A stretch of 64,000 nt of DNA, from positions 1,364,001-1,428,000 of the forward strand of contig VTFK01000015.1 in the NCBI GenBank assembly GCA_009617715.1, written 5' to 3'. Below, in pieces: positions 59,415-64,000 of the stretch. A program made the translations under genes and the position numbers. This DNA comes from Plectrocnemia conspersa (Eukaryota > Arthropoda > Insecta > Trichoptera > Polycentropodidae). The notes beneath the pieces are model-generated. The model was not told the DNA's origin and searched no databases. It saw only the letters and a list, made by a program, of their open reading frames with translations. Each line of letters starts with the position of its first letter. The first letter of the stretch is position 1.

Positions 59415-59625
59415 CTGAAAAGAAAATTAGAGGTATTTGTGGTAAAAGACGAAAATTACCAATTAGTTTATTGACTAAAAACATTACCGATTAAGGGATA
59501 ACAGTTTTCCAGCGAACTGTACAGTATCGATTGATAGAATTAGGGTTGGTCGCAAGTAAATCGGCCCGAAAATCAAAACTTACTTCAACAATGATTAAGA
59601 AGCGTCTTACATGGACTTACAATAT
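59415..59625 (+). mobile_element. Tc1-like transposase N-terminal relic
   Basis: The frame reads RKIRGICGKRRKLPISLL, a stop, then VFQRTVQYRLIELGLVASK and MIKKRLTWTYN. This corresponds to the second helix-turn-helix and linker of Tc1-type transposases. It is 4 kb downstream of the catalytic relic at 55448, so the order is wrong for one element and two separate copies are likely. Confidence 0.5.
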
Positions 59626-60160
59626 TTTACTGTTGAGGATAGAAAAAGGTAATACAATAAAATATGTAATGTGGTGCTGGTAATACAATTAAAAAGACAA
59701 AAAACAACTTTCTGTCATAGAAATTGTAAGATATAGACTAATTAAGAGAAAAATCCAAAATTTTGCTTTGCTCTTATAATATGGCTAGGTACTATATTTG
59801 CAATGAATACATTTTTTTGTTGTTCAATAATTTCTTTACGTAATAAGATGACATGTTTTTCCTCTTTAGTTAAAGTTAGTTGGTATATATTTGTTGCCTA
59901 TTAGTTTGAAAATCCATTGACTTATTAGGTACATTTATGATTATATTTATACACCTATGTTTTATATTGTAGTAATTTTGTGTTCGTTATAATAAAACAA
60001 TAAAATTATTGAGAAAAATAGTTTATGATTTTAGAGTGGAGGTAGAATTTAGGGGGTAATATCGCAATATTCACATATACATATATTGTGGTATCGACTA
60101 AATAAGTTTCCCGACCTCTGATTTATAATTAAGCTTACCATAATTAAAAAGCTATAGAAA

Positions 60161-60210
60161 AGGCCATCTCGGAATTTTTTGTTCATTTAGAAATGCTGCG
60201 GAAGCTAAAA
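60161..60210 (+). repeat. Dispersed 50-bp repeat, copy 2
   Basis: This matches 2771-2820 with about seven differences. A partial third unit (TTCATCTCGGAAATTTTTTCG) follows directly at about 60215. Confidence 0.5.
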
Positions 60211-60554
60211 AATAGTTCATCTCGGAAATTTTTTCGTCGGGACCAATGTGTGAAACCAGAATGTATATTAAGCCTATCTATAATATATTACCGGCTGAAC
60301 AAACTGGGCAATAGTAAATATTCTATGATTATTATGTAAATCATTTTGGTACAATATCATTAAGTTTTGTACAAAGCCGTAAGGGCGTCAATCTGAAACG
60401 GTCGCCCCTTAAATCCGCAACCTGCATACATCGCATACTTTCGTTTTCAACCTAGACTAACCTTGAGTCCCTGTACACATATTTAAAAAAAAGTAAATAT
60501 GTAAATACTTATTTTTGCATAATGATTAATGGTTTAATTTTTATTTTTTCCTAG

Positions 60555-60781
60555 AAATCACATAGTACGAATGTAAAAAGGGGGCGAGTATGCAAAGGGA
60601 AACGCTGCCGTCGGGTCGACCCGTGTTCGCGATCGCGCAGTCGAGGCGTTCGCGAGCTTACAGCCGGCGGGAAGCCGGGCGGGCGGGAGCGGCGCTCGCG
60701 AGCCCCAACCGCCGCCGCCGCGGCTGGCCCCGCCCCGCGCCCCCGAAGCCCCAGCTGTCGCCGCGAACTCCCGTCGTGCAG
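60555..60781 (+). other. Isolated GC-rich block, possible exon of an unknown gene
   Basis: A TTTTTCCTAG acceptor-like site precedes 60555 and CAG-GTGAGC, a strong donor, follows 60781. The ATG at 60590 opens 64 codons of Arg-, Pro- and Ala-rich sequence (ending LSPRTPVVQ) that finish exactly at the donor. GC-rich DNA continues to about 60960. The composition resembles the fs(1)h/OGT island and nothing else nearby. It may be a first coding exon, a leader exon or a promoter island. No family is recognised, and the minus strand is also open. Confidence 0.3.
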
Positions 60782-61599
60782 GTGAGCTACCACCCCTCCC
60801 AAGATCGACCGCCCGCCCTTCGAACACCCCCCCGTCCCGCGGGGAGCGCCCGACGATTCGCCTTCGCCCCCCCGTAGTCGACGCATGACCGACGCGCGAG
60901 TCACAGATCGAAGGGAGCCGCCCTCTCGTTTATCCGGCTGACCTTATCAAGAGACCTCGCGGACTCGGTTTTGTCTCGTCGTCTAGTCTTTTAGTCCCAG
61001 TCGACTTTTTATCTATCACGAGATAACGATTCAGTTTCGCTCGTACTGATCGAATTTTGCGTCTCCTTTAACCCTTGCGATCTAACTGCATGACTCGAAT
61101 GATGAGAATGGATTTCCCTTTGCACCTGACAAACAAAACCTTGGTAGTTCAAAGCAATTTTATAATACTCAACGACAAAAAATATTACCCCTTTTATTCG
61201 AAACGTGTAAAATTTATAATTGCCTTTTGTTTAGGCTCATGTGCATTTTTTATTATAAGTGTTGCCAATTTGCTTGTCTAGACTATATTAAGCGGAATGC
61301 ATTGCCCGATCATAGTGAAAACACTGGCTGAATGGCTCATTTAAGTGAACAAATTATTGCAAGCGATTAATAAAAAACGGTGTTTTTACATATTACAAAT
61401 CTAAAAATTACTATGATTTTCAATCACTCAAATATGCAAAAATTTAAGGTGTAGTTACAATCATAACAACTGGTTGTGATAGATCACTCACAAATTCAGC
61501 GCAAAGCATATCAGCTTCTCATTACTCTATAATCAGATGATTGAGCAACCAATATCTACAAAATATGTTTAAATTAAAAAAATAATATTTATTTATTGT

Positions 61600-61925
61600 A
61601 ATCCTCTGTTGCAAAATGAAAATGCGTTACAACCAGGTAAACATAATCAACAACTATTAAATAAGTTGTGAGACCAGACTGCATTCAAAATCTATAAATC
61701 AGTTACCTCTATCCTTTATTAATTATAACTCGATTTTACTCTAATTATTCATCACAATATTAGATTATGAAAATCTAGGAAAGCCCAATTTGTGATGATA
61801 GATTACAATTATAATTATATAATAGTCGCTGATTTCCATCTTCCGAAACGATCAAATTTGAAAAACACTAGGGTTCATATGGGATTCGATTCCAGGTCTT
61901 TCACACATATAGTTACCGACTTATA
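61600..61925 (-). repeat. tRNA-derived SINE, copy 3
   Basis: On the plus strand it shares AATGCGTTACAA, GGTAAACATAA, CTCGATTTTACT and the box B complement GGATTCGATTCC-like segment (about 61881-61895) with copies 1 and 2, plus the TTTCCATCTTCC stretch. It is longer than copy 2 because of inserted AT-rich sequence. The ends are approximate. Confidence 0.5.
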
Positions 61926-61974
61926 TAATTATGTTTATGATGGGAAGAAATTAAATAAGATTTTAAATTAACTT

Positions 61975-62560
61975 TAGGTCAGAATAAAAATCAAAACTCA
62001 GTCAAAATTTTATTTTAACAGCCTGTTCATAATCATATTATTCAGGGTCAGAATAAATATCAAATGGTTAGAATAAAAACAGTGTATGGTCAGAATAAAA
62101 ATATAGGATGATCAGAATTAAAATAATTAACGGTCATAATTATATTATTCAAGGTCTGAATAAATATCATTGGGTAGAATGAAAATGGCATACGGTCAGA
62201 ATAAAAATATAGGGCAATCAGAATTAAATCATTGGACGACCATGTGAATTAAAAAAATATAACATTTATAAATACATATAAATTGGCAATAAATTATTTA
62301 TTTTAGAAATATCTCGTAAAATATTTCGCTCTCACCAAAACTGTTGGACATGTTAGGTGCGAGCGAGCGGTAGCAAGCGAGCGTTAGTCAGAACCTTGAA
62401 TACCCCATAAATAACTTAGTTGGCCCTAAAACACCTTGATAATGTATTATTTTTCTAACCATCTGTCAATGTAAAACTGACTAATGAACTATAATAAATA
62501 CTGACTGAAAAAATGATTCTGACCATTCAATATAAATTTTGACCCAAAAAATACGAGCCT
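61975..62560. repeat. GGTCAGAATAAA repeat cluster with inverted counterpart
   Basis: GGTCAGAATAAAAAT-like motifs recur about eight times. Two imperfect tandem units of about 107 bp start at 62038 and 62145 (TTATTCARGGTC). At 62500-62550 the motif returns in opposite orientation (ATTCTGACCATTC, TTTTGACCC). Such inverted subterminal arrays are typical of non-autonomous DNA transposons, but no clear termini or target duplication were found. Confidence 0.5.
62346..62409 (+). repeat. GCGAGC-rich dispersed repeat, copy 2
   Basis: TTAGGTGCGAGCGAGCGGTA, AGCGAGCGTTAGTCAGAAC and ATACCCCATAAATAA match 7743-7806 in the same orientation. Confidence 0.5.
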
Positions 62561-63135
62561 TTACTGATTAACCTTTGAGTACCAAAACTTCGAAAATAGG
62601 ATCAAGGACTGGAATGGGGTGTATCCCCATTCCAAGTAACTATTCAAATTTGTGGCCAGTATTTTTGCACGCCATTTCGAACTTTACTAATATGTATTGG
62701 ACATATATTTATGCCATAAATTCTTTAAATATTATAGTTCAGCCTTGAATAATATAAAATATCCATATCACAGGGCTCAAAGGTTCATAGCACTTTTAGG
62801 ATACCCAATGATTTTCATGATGGCACTTTGTAAAAATTAATAAAACACTATATTTATTTATTTTTCATATTTAATGCATTAGGATATCTTTATATATTAC
62901 AATATATATCAGCTAGATTTTATTAATATTAAACAAGTGGTTAAAATAACAAACATTTTTGGGTTCAAATGTACCCCCGTTTAGGAATGTGAATGTGAAT
63001 GTTAATATACACACACATATGTATTATTATATTGAAAATACCTTATCAAAAAATTGGCAATAAAGAGAAGCAGTCCTATTCTTGAATAAATATGATTTAT
63101 ATCCAACAAGTAACACAATTTTTGAATAAAAGAGC

Positions 63136-63169
63136 TTGTTTATGTATTCAACGCTGAATACATAAACAA
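63136..63169. repeat. 15-bp hairpin with ACGC loop
   Basis: TTGTTTATGTATTCA and its exact reverse complement flank ACGC. It is isolated in AT-rich DNA and no terminator or RNA role is apparent. Confidence 0.7.
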
Positions 63170-64000
63170 ACTTATGTTTGTTACATGAAAACGCTACAAT
63201 TGTATATATGTATTGCCATCCTTATATACTTCACAGCTGTTTAAAATAACAAAAAAGTATTTAACCGCTATGAGTAAAAACGCTATCAATCTCTGTGTGG
63301 CAAATTTCTAAATATAATACAATAATTACATGAGATATTGTTAGGCTTGAACAAATACATCATTTCATTTGATTTTGTTCTATCAAATTTATGAAAATTA
63401 GTACTAGTGTGTGCGATGAGTAAGCAGACTGCACACCGGTGTGTTATATTAGCGTATTCGCTAAAGAGTCAATATATTAAATACTATACATTTAAAATTG
63501 ATTTTGATGTTATGCCAAACAATTGACTTTCCATTGTCTGCATTAATTCAATTAAAGCCATTTATTTTACTTCCCATAGGTAATGTGTTAACTAAATTTT
63601 TTCAATAATACTCTTAGTGAATTTTATCTTTGGTTTCTTCATAGTAATAGTAGCACTTTTCATTCACATATTTTTAAATTATAAGGGGAAAAAAAGTAAA
63701 TTATGGAAGTTATTATTTCAATTGAGTATATGTATATCAATAAAAAAGTCAAAGATTAATTTTTTTCCCATTCAAGTTAAATCGATTTTAAATACATACA
63801 AAGAAAACGGTATAATTTCAAATTGATTTCAATTATAATAATAATATTTTTTATAAACCTTCAAAACCACACAAATGGGCATCCGTGTATATAAATTACA
63901 CTCAGTTTTTTTTATGCATTAAAAAGTCGCACAAAAAAGACTAGACACACATAAAAATAAAGGATACGTTCCATAATTTTTTAAAACCGCATATAACTAA

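Larger units (their letters stand above)
54022..60554. other. Intergenic region downstream of the OGT-like gene
   Basis: GC content collapses within about 50 bases of the OGT-like stop codon. The rest is AT-rich with two Tc1-like transposase relics (55448-55725, 59415-59625), a TTAA MITE (56527-57239) and a 50-bp repeat (60161-60210). No host gene was recognised. Confidence 0.6.
60905..64000. other. AT-rich intergenic end of window
   Basis: No gene was recognised. It contains SINE copy 3 (61600-61925), a GGTCAGAATAAA repeat cluster (61975-62560) overlapping a GCGAGC-rich repeat copy (62346-62409), and a 15-bp hairpin (63136-63169). Frames such as 61075-61281 and 63617-63826 are hydrophobic but short and unassigned. 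Confidence 0.6.

Noticed and set aside
1..64000. CRISPR arrays, operons, bacterial promoters or phage genes
   Set aside because: Spliced insect genes cover the window, and no array of regularly spaced repeats or prokaryotic gene organisation is present.

Overview
The window is eukaryotic nuclear DNA, almost certainly from an insect. The background is AT-rich, the genes are split by short GT-AG introns, and the gene set has fly counterparts: sws/NTE, Surf6, EMG1/NEP1, U11/U12-35K and fs(1)h/BRD4. The order cannot be settled from sequence alone. Short interspersed elements, TTAA-flanked MITEs, a TA-flanked MITE and decayed Tc1-like and LINE fragments fill the non-coding space.

Layout: 1-6357 is intergenic with repeats. 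6358-25347 (+) is a complete swiss cheese/neuropathy target esterase gene: one membrane segment, three cNMP-binding-like domains and a patatin-type phospholipase domain. Its exon carrying the catalytic Asp exists in two 117-nt versions of identical phase (21097-21213 and 22953-23069), so the enzyme probably has two alternative active-site cassettes. Convergent to it is Surf6 (26669-28684, -), followed by EMG1 (29701-30569, -); both act in nucleolar ribosome assembly. U11/U12-35K of the minor spliceosome is at 32077-32841 (+). The large BET gene fs(1)h/BRD4 occupies 37300-50652 (-): two bromodomains, an ET domain, a Ser/Asp stretch, a poly-Gln tract and the P-TEFb-binding C-terminal motif, in 20 exons.

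Head-to-head with fs(1)h, about 0.8 kb away, is an intronless GC-rich copy of an animal-type O-GlcNAc transferase (51470-54021, +). It keeps the overall fold signatures, but the segment corresponding to the GNHPTSH active-site loop is shortened and both proposed catalytic histidines are gone. The UDP-contacting His is Arg, and most of the TPR asparagine ladder is lost. It looks like a retrogene turned pseudo-glycosyltransferase, with one apparent frameshift in the TPR region. It lies in an abrupt GC-rich, CpG-rich island (about 48.2-54.05 kb) that also covers the 5' exons and introns of fs(1)h. This is the most unusual part of the window.

From 54.0 kb to the end is AT-rich intergenic DNA with transposon debris and one isolated GC-rich block (about 60.58-60.9 kb) that may be the first exon or promoter of a gene continuing beyond the window.

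The exon structures were built by hand from splice signals, reading phase and remembered family sequences. All exon junctions of the five split genes close in frame, except exon 17 of fs(1)h, which carries one base too many. Human residue numbers quoted for OGT are from memory, checked only by internal spacing.
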